64,000 bases of DNA from positions 1 through 64,000 of the forward strand of contig NZ_PGGV01000037.1 in assembly GCF_002798405.1 (NCBI RefSeq), written 5' to 3'. The stretch comes from Glycomyces xiaoerkulensis. Lineage in GTDB: Bacteria > Actinomycetota > Actinomycetes > Mycobacteriales > Micromonosporaceae. The number at the start of each line of letters is the position of its first letter. Within the stretch, counting starts at the first letter, position 1. Positions 42,603-50,471 of the stretch are shown one piece after another. The translations under genes were made by a program, and so were the position numbers. The notes under the pieces were generated by a model. The model had not been told where the DNA came from. It ran no database searches and worked only from the letters and a program-made list of their open reading frames with translations.

Positions 42603-43805
42603 TCAACGAAATGCCCGGAGTTCACCTGAAGCGGAAACGTCTGCATCTGCTGCGAGCAGGCACTCGAACAGGCGCTCGTGGCGGCCCACCATCGCGCTCG
42701 GTTCGAAGTGCCGGGCCGTGTACCGGCCGGCCTCGGCGAGCTTGTGGCGCAGCTCCGGGTCGCCCATGAGCCGGGCCAGCGCGTCGGCGAGCGCGTTGAG
42801 GTTCTTGGGTTTGACCAGCAGGCCGTTGACCTCGTTGTCGACGATCTCGCGCGGGCCGTGCTTGACGCCGGTGCACACGACCGGCAGTCCGGCGGCCATG
42901 GCTTCGACGATGACCAGGCCGAACGGTTCGAACCGGGAGGGGACTGCGGCGATGGAGGCCCGGCGCCATTCGGCTTCCAGCGGCGTGACCGCGCCCATGA
43001 GTTCGACTCGGGAGTCCAGGCCGTGTTCGGCGATGATCCGCTGGAGCTTCCGGCGGTCGCGCCCGCGCCCGTAGATGCGGACCTTCCATTCGGGGAAGCG
43101 GTCGGCGATCCGGCCGAATGCCTCGATGAGGCGGTCGAAGCCCTTCATGCCGGTGAGGCGCCCGGCGGTCATGATGACCGGTTCGGTCAGGTCGGACGGC
43201 GGGTTCGGGTTGGGCGGGATGGAGTTGGGGATGCATTCGGCTTTGCCGGCGTGCTCGGGGAGGGCGCGGCGGTAGGCCTCGGCGTCGGCCTCGGTGGTGG
43301 TGACGATCGAATCGAGCCGTCCGTAGTTCCCGACGATGCGGTCTCGGACGGCGGGCCGGTAGTGGTCGAGGAAGAGGTGCTCTTGGGCGACCTTGGCGGT
43401 GTCGGACCTGCCCCAGCGGGCGAGGTAGAGGTTGAGGCTGACGTGGGTGCTGACCAGGACGTCGGTGTCGACGTGCCGGAGGTAGCCCTTGACGCGCCGG
43501 TCGAGCAGCCGCGAGGACTCGTCCATGTTGTTCACGTTGTCGGCGTCCAGGTACGAGGGGAGCCGCCGGTTGATCCGGTCGGCCGGCGAGGGCCACTCGC
43601 CGCCGTTCTCGGGCCGGCGCCGGTCCCAGAGGGTGACGATCTCCAGCCGGGGGTCGATTGCGAAGTCGGGTCGCTCCTTGGTGCGGACGCAGGAGGCGAT
43701 CGTGACCTGATGTCCGCGGTCGGCCAGGGCTTCCGCCGTGTTCAGCGTCGTCCTGATGGTGCCGCCGATGCCCCAGATGTTGCGAACGAGAAATGTGATG
43801 CGCAT
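42603..43805 (-). CDS. GT4-family glycosyltransferase
   Basis: A 400-residue retaining GT-B glycosyltransferase. The N-terminal acceptor domain begins MRITFLVRNIWGIGGTIRTT (the GG loop). The C-terminal donor domain has IMTAGRLTGMKGFDRLIEAF, a G-R-G-R-D-R segment, and the EX7E motif EPFGLVIVE. Near the end of the wall-polymer gene set, it probably adds the linkage or substituent sugar to the polymer. Donor unknown. The 234-base gap upstream (43806-44039) has no gene. Confidence 0.87.
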   Translation of the reverse strand: MRITFLVRNIWGIGGTIRTTLNTAEALADRGHQVTIASCVRTKERPDFAIDPRLEIVTLWDRRRPENGGEWPSPADRINRRLPSYLDADNVNNMDESSRLLDRRVKGYLRHVDTDVLVSTHVSLNLYLARWGRSDTAKVAQEHLFLDHYRPAVRDRIVGNYGRLDSIVTTTEADAEAYRRALPEHAGKAECIPNSIPPNPNPPSDLTEPVIMTAGRLTGMKGFDRLIEAFGRIADRFPEWKVRIYGRGRDRRKLQRIIAEHGLDSRVELMGAVTPLEAEWRRASIAAVPSRFEPFGLVIVEAMAAGLPVVCTGVKHGPREIVDNEVNGLLVKPKNLNALADALARLMGDPELRHKLAEAGRYTARHFEPSAMVGRHERLFECLLAADADVSASGELRAFR

Positions 43806-44039
43806 GAACTCGCAGCCCCAGCTTGAAACGGATTTTCGACTTCCCGGGTGGACGGCCGCCGTCCGGCGCGGGCCGTCGACCCGCGGTGCTCGGCCGCTCC
43901 GACGGGACCGCCGGCCGTCTCGGCTTCGGAACCGAGTTCGATCGCCGTCCCCCTTACGGCACAGGGAATCCAGGATTGCCGCTTCCCAAACCGGGTGGAG
44001 CTGTCGGATCGGCCACAGCCGCCGGGGCGCGCGGCGGGC

Positions 44040-46814
44040 CTACCCTGAGGTGCGCTTCCTGGCGGTCTTCTTGGCCGTCTTCTTCGCGGCCTTCTTGGCG
44101 GTGGACTTCTTCGCCGCTTTCTTCGCGGTCTTCTTCGCGGCCTTCTTGGCGGTTTTCTTCGCGGCGGCCTTCTTGGCCGTCTTTTTGGCGGCCTTCTTCG
44201 CGGGCCTCTTGCCGCCGCCGGCCGCGATCTTCTCGCGGCGCTCAGCCAGCAGCTCGGCGGCGCGGTCGATCGTCATCGCCTCGACCGTGTCGGTCTTGCG
44301 GATGCTCGCGTTGGTCTCCCCGTCGGTGACGTACGGACCGAACCGGCCGTCCTTGAGGGTCACCTCCTTGGCGGTGACCGGGTCGGCGCCCAGTTCCTTG
44401 AGCGTGGCCTGCGCGCGCCGCCGCCCGCGGGTCTTGGGCTGGGCCAGCAGCTTCTTGGCCTCCTCGAGGGTGAGCGTGAACAACTGGTCCTCGTTCTCCA
44501 ACGACCGGTAGTCGCGCTTCTTGACCACGTACGGCCCGTGCGGGCCCAGGCCGGTGCGGACCTCCTCGCCGTCGTCGTCGACCCCGACCAGTCGCGGCAG
44601 CGTCAGCAGCTTGAGCGCGTCTTCGAGGGTCAGGTCGGCGAGCTTCTGGCCGGTCAGCAGCGACGACGACTTCTCGCCGGAGGTGACGTAGGGCCCGTAG
44701 CGGCCGGTCTTGGCGAGGACCGGCTCGCCGGTCTCCGGGTGGGTGCCCAGTTCGCCCTCGCCGGCGCTCAGCTCGTAGAGCTCCTCGACCTTCGCCGGGG
44801 TCAGCTCGTCGGGAGCCAGCGACTCCGGGACCGAGGTGCGCTCGCCGGTCTCGCCGGCCTCGGCCTGCTCGGGGCTGGTCCGCTCCAGGTAGGGGCCGTA
44901 GCGGCCCACGCGGACCACGACCTTGCGGCCGGCCTCGTCGGTGTAGAGCGGGATCGAGTTGACCCCGCGGGCGTCGATGCGGCCCAGCTCCTGCTCGACC
45001 AGGAGCCGCAGCCCTCCGGAGGCGGCGACGGTGCCCTCCTGGTCGGCGCCGCCGAAGTAGAAGGCGCGCAGGAAGTCCAGCCGCTGCTCGTCGCCGGCGG
45101 CGATCTCGTCGAGCTCGTTCTCCATCCCGGCGGTGAAGTCGTAGTCGACCAGCCGCGGGAAGTGCCGCTCCATCAGGCCGACCACCGCGAAGGCCAGGAA
45201 GGAGGGGATCATCGCCTGGCCGCGTTTGAACACGTAGCCGCGGTCGGTGATGGTCTGCATGATCGAGGCGTACGTGGAGGGGCGGCCGATGCCGCGTTCC
45301 TCGAGGGCCTTGACCAGGCTGGCCTCGGTGTAGCGGGCGGGCGGCTGGGTGGTGTGCCCGGCCGCGTCCAGGCCGCGCTCGCTGAGGTGCTGGCGCTCGG
45401 CCAGCTCGGGCAGGCGCTTCTCGGCGTCGTCGGCGTCGCCTTCCTCGATCGACTCGACGTAGGCGAGCAGGAAGCCCGGGTTGGTGATGGACTTGCCGGT
45501 GGCGGTGAAATCGGCCTCCTCCCCGGCGGTGGAGGTCGCGCGCGAACGCACCGAGGTCGAGTTCCCGGTGGCGTCCACCATCTGGCTGGCGAGGGTGCGC
45601 CGCCAGATCAGCTCGTAGAGGCGGTGCTCCTCGACGCTGAGCCGGCCCTTGAGCTGGTCGGGGGTCCTGAATTCGTCGCCGGCCGGGCGGATCGCCTCGT
45701 GCGCCTCCTGGGCGTTCTTGACCTTCCGGGAGTAGCGGCGCGGCTCGGGCGAGACGTACTTGCCGCCGTACAGGTGCGCGGCCTGGGAGCGGGCGGCGCT
45801 GACGGCGGTCTCGGAGAGGTTGGTCGAGTCGGTCCGCATATAGGTGATGTGGCCGTTCTCGTACAGCCGCTGCGCCACGCGCATGGTCTGGGAGCTCGAC
45901 AGGCGGAGCTTCCGGCTGGCCTCCTGCTGCAGGGTGGAGGTGATGAACGGGGCGTACGGGCGGCGGCGGTAGGGCTTCTTGTCGACCTTGAGGACGGTGA
46001 AGTCCCGCCCCCGCAGGCGCTCGGCCAGGCCGCGCGCGCCGGCCTCGTCGAGGTGGACGACGTTGCCCTTGACCTTGCCGGTGGCGGCGTCGAAGTCCTT
46101 GCCGCCGGCGACCCGGTCGCCGTCGACGGCCGCCAGGTTGGCCTTGAACACCTGGTCCTCGTCGGTGGCCAGGCGGGCGGTGATGTCCCAGTAGTCGGCC
46201 GAGCGGAACGCCATGCGGGCCCGCTCGCGCTCGACGACGATGCGGGTGGAGACCGACTGGACGCGCCCTGCCGACAGGCGCGGCATGACCTTCTTCCACA
46301 GCACCGGGGAGACCTCGTAGCCGTAGAGCCGGTCGAGGATGCGGCGCGCTTCCTGGGCGTCGACCAGGTCCTGGTTGAGCTCGCGCGGATTGGCCACGGC
46401 GTCGGCGATGGCCTGCGGGGTGATCTCGTGGAAGACCATGCGCTTGACCGGGATCTTCGGCTTGAGCGCCTCCATCAGGTGCCAGGCGATCGCCTCGCCC
46501 TCGCGGTCCTCATCGGTGGCGAGGTAGAGCTCGTCGGCCTCGGCCAGGTAGGCCTTGAGTTTCTTGACGTGGTCCTTGCGGTCGGGGTTGACGATGTAGA
46601 GCGGCGCGAAGTCGTTCTCGACGTCGACCCCCAGGCGCGACCACTGCTTGTCCTTGTACTGCTTGGGGATCTCCTTGGCGCTGCGCGGCAGGTCGCGGAT
46701 GTGCCCGAGGGAGGAGTCGACGATGTAGCCGGGGCCGAGGTAAGACGAGATCGTCTTGGCCTTCGCCGGCGACTCGACGATGACCAGGCGCTTGAGGTCG
46801 GCCACGGATCCCAC
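44040..46814 (-). CDS. topA: DNA topoisomerase I (type IA)
   Basis: A 924-residue TopA. The Toprim domain (RLVIVESPAKAKTISSYLGP; acidic triad LATDEDREGEAIAWHL) is followed by the catalytic core with the active-site Tyr in ITYMRTDSTNLSE. C-terminal repeats (VGRYGPYLE, TGRYGPYVT, LGPHGPYVV, DGRFGPYVT) replace zinc fingers, as in actinobacteria. A final tail of about 60 residues is built of KKAAKKTAKK units and is characteristic of actinobacterial TopA, giving processivity. It relaxes negative supercoils. GTG start at 46814. Confidence 0.95.
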   Translation of the reverse strand: MGSVADLKRLVIVESPAKAKTISSYLGPGYIVDSSLGHIRDLPRSAKEIPKQYKDKQWSRLGVDVENDFAPLYIVNPDRKDHVKKLKAYLAEADELYLATDEDREGEAIAWHLMEALKPKIPVKRMVFHEITPQAIADAVANPRELNQDLVDAQEARRILDRLYGYEVSPVLWKKVMPRLSAGRVQSVSTRIVVERERARMAFRSADYWDITARLATDEDQVFKANLAAVDGDRVAGGKDFDAATGKVKGNVVHLDEAGARGLAERLRGRDFTVLKVDKKPYRRRPYAPFITSTLQQEASRKLRLSSSQTMRVAQRLYENGHITYMRTDSTNLSETAVSAARSQAAHLYGGKYVSPEPRRYSRKVKNAQEAHEAIRPAGDEFRTPDQLKGRLSVEEHRLYELIWRRTLASQMVDATGNSTSVRSRATSTAGEEADFTATGKSITNPGFLLAYVESIEEGDADDAEKRLPELAERQHLSERGLDAAGHTTQPPARYTEASLVKALEERGIGRPSTYASIMQTITDRGYVFKRGQAMIPSFLAFAVVGLMERHFPRLVDYDFTAGMENELDEIAAGDEQRLDFLRAFYFGGADQEGTVAASGGLRLLVEQELGRIDARGVNSIPLYTDEAGRKVVVRVGRYGPYLERTSPEQAEAGETGERTSVPESLAPDELTPAKVEELYELSAGEGELGTHPETGEPVLAKTGRYGPYVTSGEKSSSLLTGQKLADLTLEDALKLLTLPRLVGVDDDGEEVRTGLGPHGPYVVKKRDYRSLENEDQLFTLTLEEAKKLLAQPKTRGRRRAQATLKELGADPVTAKEVTLKDGRFGPYVTDGETNASIRKTDTVEAMTIDRAAELLAERREKIAAGGGKRPAKKAAKKTAKKAAAKKTAKKAAKKTAKKAAKKSTAKKAAKKTAKKTARKRTSG

Positions 46815-46896
46815 TACTCCACTCGTTGCTGTACCGGAAACTGCACTCGATTCGTTACGTTAGCTCACGCATCGACCGGGCGCCCTCCGAGTATGG

Positions 46897-46927
46897 GCGC
46901 GCCCCGGCCGCTCGGGCCGGGGCGCGC
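46897..46927 (-). terminator. Strong terminator hairpin downstream of the H+-pyrophosphatase gene
   Basis: A perfect 13-bp G+C stem (gcgcgccccggcc 46897-46909 / ggccggggcgcgc 46915-46927) with loop gctcg, starting 20 nt past the pyrophosphatase stop on the minus strand. No U-tract. Confidence 0.7.
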
Positions 46928-46946
46928 TTGCGTCCAACCCGGACCG

Positions 46947-49265
46947 CTAGCCGACCTTGACGGCCTCACGCGGCTCCGGGCTCCGGCCTTCCCCCGACTC
47001 CACCACCGCGGAGCGACGCTTGGAGATGAGGATGACCGCCACCAGGATCACCACGGCGCCGCCGGCGATCGACCAGCGCATCCCGACGTTGGCGTCGTCG
47101 CCGACGGTGGCGACCACGACCGCCGGGGCGATGATGAGGCTGACGAGGTTCATGACCTTCAGCAGCGGGTTGATCGCCGGACCGGCGGTGTCCTTGAACG
47201 GGTCGCCGACCGTGTCGCCGATGACCGCGGCGGCGTGGGCCTCCGAGCCCTTGCCGCCGTGGTTGCCGTCCTCGACGTCCTTCTTGGCGTTGTCCCAGGC
47301 GCCGCCCGAGTTCGCCAGCAGGATCGCCATGAGCACGCCGCAGGCGATGGCGCCGGCCAGGTAGGCCGCGAGCGGCCCCACCCCGAGGCCGAAGCCGACC
47401 GCCACCGGCGCCAGGACGGCCAGCAGGCCGGGCGTGGCCAGTTCGCGCTGGGCGTCGCGGGTGCAGATGTCGACCACGCGGCCGTACTGGGGGCGCTGCT
47501 CGCCGGTCATGATGCCCGGGAAGCGGGCGAACTGGTCGCGGACCTCGTCGACCACCGCGCCGGCGGAGCGGGCGACGGCGTTGATCGCGAGCCCGGAGAA
47601 CAGGAAGACCACCGAGGCGCCGAGGATGAAGCCGACGATGTTGGCCGGGTCGGCGATGCTGAGCGCCTCGAACAGTGCGCCGCCGGCCAGGCCCTCGGAG
47701 GCGACCGCGTCGGTGTAGGACCCGAACAGGGCCGTCGCCGCCAGCACGGCGGTGGCGATCGCGATGCCCTTGGTGATGGCCTTGGTGGTGTTGCCGACCG
47801 CGTCCAGGTCGGTCAGGGTCTGGGCGGCCTCCTCGTCGACGTCGCCGCTCATCTCGGCGATGCCCTGGGCGTTGTCGCTGATCGGGCCGAAGGTGTCCAT
47901 CGCGACGATGACGCCGACCGTGGTCAGCAGGCCGCAGCCGGCCAGCGCGACCGCGAACAGGCTCACCAGGAGTTCGCCGCCGCCGAGCAGGTAGGCGCCC
48001 ATGACCGCGCCGCCGATGAGCATCGCGGAGTAGACCGCCGACTCCAGGCCGAGCGAGAACCCGGAGAGGATGTTGGTGGCCGCGCCGGTGCGGGTGGAGG
48101 CCGAGACGGTCTTGGTGGGCTTGTAGCGGGTGTCGGTGAAGTAGCCGGTGAGGGTCATGATCGCGGCCGCCAGGGCGATGCCGATGACCACGGCGATGAT
48201 GGCCAGGGCCTGCGGGTTGACCGGGATGCCTTCGGCGTCGACGCCGGAGCCGAGTCCGGCCCAGTCGGCCGGGACGTACAGGAGCACGGCGACCGCGGTC
48301 AGTGCCGCCGCGAGCGCGGCCGAGAGGTAGAAGGCGCGGTTGATGGCGGTGAGGCCGGAGGCGTCTCCGGCGCGCATGCGGGTGATGATGACCCCGACGA
48401 TGGCGCAGACGATGCCGACGGAGGCGACCAGGAGCGGCAGGATCAGGCCGGTCTCGCCGAAGGCGGCGCGGCCGAGGATGAGGCTGGCGACCAGGACGAC
48501 CGCGTAGGACTCGAACAGGTCGGCGGCCATGCCGGCGCAGTCGCCCACGTTGTCGCCGACGTTGTCGGCGATGACGGCGGCGTTGCGGGGGTCGTCCTCG
48601 GGGATGCCCTGTTCGACCTTGCCGACCAGGTCGGCGCCGACGTCGGCGGCCTTGGTGAAGATGCCGCCGCCGACGCGCATGAACATCGCCAGCAGGGCGG
48701 CGCCGAAGCCGAAGCCTTCGAGGACGATGGGGGCGTCGCCGCGGTAGGCGAACACGACGATCGCGGCGCCGAGCAGGCCGAGGCCGACGGTGAGGAATCC
48801 AACCACGCCGCCGGTGCGGAAGGCCAGGTGCATGGCGCCGGTGGCCTTGCCCTCGCGGGCGGAGGCGGCCACGCGCAGGTTGGCGCGGGTGGCCAGGTTC
48901 ATGCCGGCCCAGCCGATGAAGGCGCTGAACGCGGCGCCGACGACGAAGAACAGGCTGCGTCCGATGCGGACGTCGGTGCCCGCGTCACCGACCGGCAGCA
49001 GGTACAGCAGGACCACGGCCGCGACCACGAAGATGCTCAGGGTGCGGAACTGGCGCCGCAGGTAGGCGGAGGCGCCTTCCTGTACCGCGCCGGCGATCTC
49101 GCGCATCTTGTCGGTGCCGGTCCCGGCGCCGAGGATGTTCTTGACGAGCGCGGCGGCGCCGCCCAGCGCGATGAGCGCGAGCACGGCGGCCAGGACCACC
49201 AGGCTCACGTTCGAGCCGGTGAGTTGGCCTACGTCCCCGTCGCCGTTGGCGAGCAACGTGTGCAT
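46947..49265 (-). CDS. hppA: Membrane-bound proton-translocating pyrophosphatase (K+-independent type)
   Basis: A 772-residue polytopic H+-PPase that couples hydrolysis of cytoplasmic pyrophosphate to proton export. Substrate motifs are intact: GVGADLVGKVEQGIPEDDPR, DNVGDNVGDCAGMAADLFES, and the C-terminal GDTVGDPFKDTAGPAINPL. The residue after GNTT is Lys (GNTTKAITKG) instead of Ala, the established marker of the K+-independent, proton-pumping subclass. GGAGG lies 6 nt before the ATG. A 226-base upstream region separates it from the RsbW-type gene. Confidence 0.95.
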   Translation of the reverse strand: MHTLLANGDGDVGQLTGSNVSLVVLAAVLALIALGGAAALVKNILGAGTGTDKMREIAGAVQEGASAYLRRQFRTLSIFVVAAVVLLYLLPVGDAGTDVRIGRSLFFVVGAAFSAFIGWAGMNLATRANLRVAASAREGKATGAMHLAFRTGGVVGFLTVGLGLLGAAIVVFAYRGDAPIVLEGFGFGAALLAMFMRVGGGIFTKAADVGADLVGKVEQGIPEDDPRNAAVIADNVGDNVGDCAGMAADLFESYAVVLVASLILGRAAFGETGLILPLLVASVGIVCAIVGVIITRMRAGDASGLTAINRAFYLSAALAAALTAVAVLLYVPADWAGLGSGVDAEGIPVNPQALAIIAVVIGIALAAAIMTLTGYFTDTRYKPTKTVSASTRTGAATNILSGFSLGLESAVYSAMLIGGAVMGAYLLGGGELLVSLFAVALAGCGLLTTVGVIVAMDTFGPISDNAQGIAEMSGDVDEEAAQTLTDLDAVGNTTKAITKGIAIATAVLAATALFGSYTDAVASEGLAGGALFEALSIADPANIVGFILGASVVFLFSGLAINAVARSAGAVVDEVRDQFARFPGIMTGEQRPQYGRVVDICTRDAQRELATPGLLAVLAPVAVGFGLGVGPLAAYLAGAIACGVLMAILLANSGGAWDNAKKDVEDGNHGGKGSEAHAAAVIGDTVGDPFKDTAGPAINPLLKVMNLVSLIIAPAVVVATVGDDANVGMRWSIAGGAVVILVAVILISKRRSAVVESGEGRSPEPREAVKVG

Positions 49266-49491
49266 GTCGTTCCTCCATAGAACTGTCGCGCGGTGCGCGC
49301 GTGCGATTCATCGAAATGGTCTGCCGGTTCGGGTGCGGCTACGTGCGAAGGTCCGAGAAACGCCGCTCGCGGCGGGCGGGCGGCGTGGATTCCGGGCCTT
49401 GCGGCGCGGTCGGCATAACGTGCGGAGTGTAACGACGTGCGTTCTTTGGGCGCGGGATCGGTCGCGCGGGGTGGAGGACGGCCGCAGGGGG

Positions 49492-50001
49492 TCAGTGATC
49501 GGCCGACGGGGAGCGGCCGGGCAGGGGCCAGCTCATGGTGACGGTGGTGCCGTGTTCGCGGTCGGGACCGGTCACGACCAGGTCTTCTACCAGTCCGCCG
49601 AGGACGATGAGGGTGATCTCCTCGGAGAGGGTGTCCTCCTCGATCGCTTCATGATCATTCGATCGCGCCTCGTTCCGATGGGGGGAGGAGGCGTGGTCGC
49701 CCTCGGAATCCGCGCGCAGATCTTGCGCGTTATCGGTGATTTTTGCAATGAAACGATCACCGATCGAAAATTCTACGCGCACGAGGTCGTCGAGCCCGCA
49801 GTCACGATGCCTGAGAATCGCTCGCGTACAGGCCTCGCCGACGGCCTGGCGCACCTCGTCCAGCAGACCCGTCGCGACCCCGGCGTGCGAGGCGACGTCG
49901 GCGGCCACCAGCCGGGCGGCCCGCACGTACGCGGCGGCGGGGGTGAACGCGAACCGCACGGCCGCCGGCTCCCCGCGCTGGTCGTGTTTGGAGGCGCTCA
50001 C
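49492..50001 (-). CDS. RsbW/SpoIIAB-type anti-sigma factor (ATPase/kinase)
   Basis: A 169-residue GHKL ATP-binding protein. An N1-box (LDEVRQAVGEACTRAI), a G1-like acidic box (AKITDNAQ) and a downstream glycine-rich region (LVVTGPDREHGTTVTM) follow the anti-sigma kinase pattern. An acidic insertion (about 95-125) sits in the ATP-lid region. It should bind a sigma factor or phosphorylate the STAS partner encoded directly upstream. It overlaps that partner by four bases. No sigma gene is adjacent. Confidence 0.8.
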   Translation of the reverse strand: MSASKHDQRGEPAAVRFAFTPAAAYVRAARLVAADVASHAGVATGLLDEVRQAVGEACTRAILRHRDCGLDDLVRVEFSIGDRFIAKITDNAQDLRADSEGDHASSPHRNEARSNDHEAIEEDTLSEEITLIVLGGLVEDLVVTGPDREHGTTVTMSWPLPGRSPSADH

Positions 50002-50357
50002 TCGCTGGGCACCGCTTCCCGGACATCGAGCACCTTGTCCAGTCCGGTCATGTCCAGAAGCTTCCGGATGCGCGGGTTGCCGCAGACGACCACCAGCGCT
50101 CCCCCGGCGTCGGCCAGGCGGCGCCGGGCCCCGATGAGCAGGCCCAGGCCGGAGGAGTCGCAGAAGTCGGTCGGAGTCAGATCGATCGCCACCCGGGTCT
50201 TGCCCTCGGCGATGAGCTGCCGCACCGCCTCGCGGAGCTTCTGCACCGTGTACATGTCGATCTCGCCGGTGACCGCGACGACGGCGTAGGCACCGACCTG
50301 GGTCAGCTCGAGTCCCAGCTCGGGCTCGGGCGCTCCGTCACTGGATGTTCCCCTCAC
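49998..50357 (-). CDS. STAS-domain anti-sigma factor antagonist (RsbV/SpoIIAA-like)
   Basis: A 119-residue STAS protein. VVAVTGEIDMYTVQKLREAV, then IDLTPTDFCDSSGLGLLIGA with the phosphorylatable Ser in DSSGLG, then VVVCGNPRIRKLLDMTGLDK. When dephosphorylated it should free the sigma factor by binding the RsbW-like kinase whose gene it overlaps (ATGA). GTG start at 50357, with GGAGAG just upstream; a GTG two codons earlier is possible. It is divergent from the helicase gene; a TCCCGAT/ATCGGGA dyad (50408-50429) lies between them. Confidence 0.85.
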   Translation of the reverse strand: MRGTSSDGAPEPELGLELTQVGAYAVVAVTGEIDMYTVQKLREAVRQLIAEGKTRVAIDLTPTDFCDSSGLGLLIGARRRLADAGGALVVVCGNPRIRKLLDMTGLDKVLDVREAVPSE

Positions 50358-50471
50358 GCGCACTCTCCAAAGCGTTCGGTGTGTTCTAGCGCATAAGCGT
50401 ACTGCGTTCCCGATGGGAGCGTATCGGGAGCACAGCTCTCGGTGTCGGCCCGGTGCGGCATCATTGCCACC

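Noticed and set aside
44040-44220. Simple-sequence run at the end of topA considered as a repeat locus
   Set aside because: It encodes the KKAAKKTAKK tail expected for actinobacterial TopA.
44538-49280. A 1580-codon frame antisense to topA and hppA
   Set aside because: A product of the high third-position G+C of the two real genes; composed of Gly/Arg/Val/Asp runs without domains.
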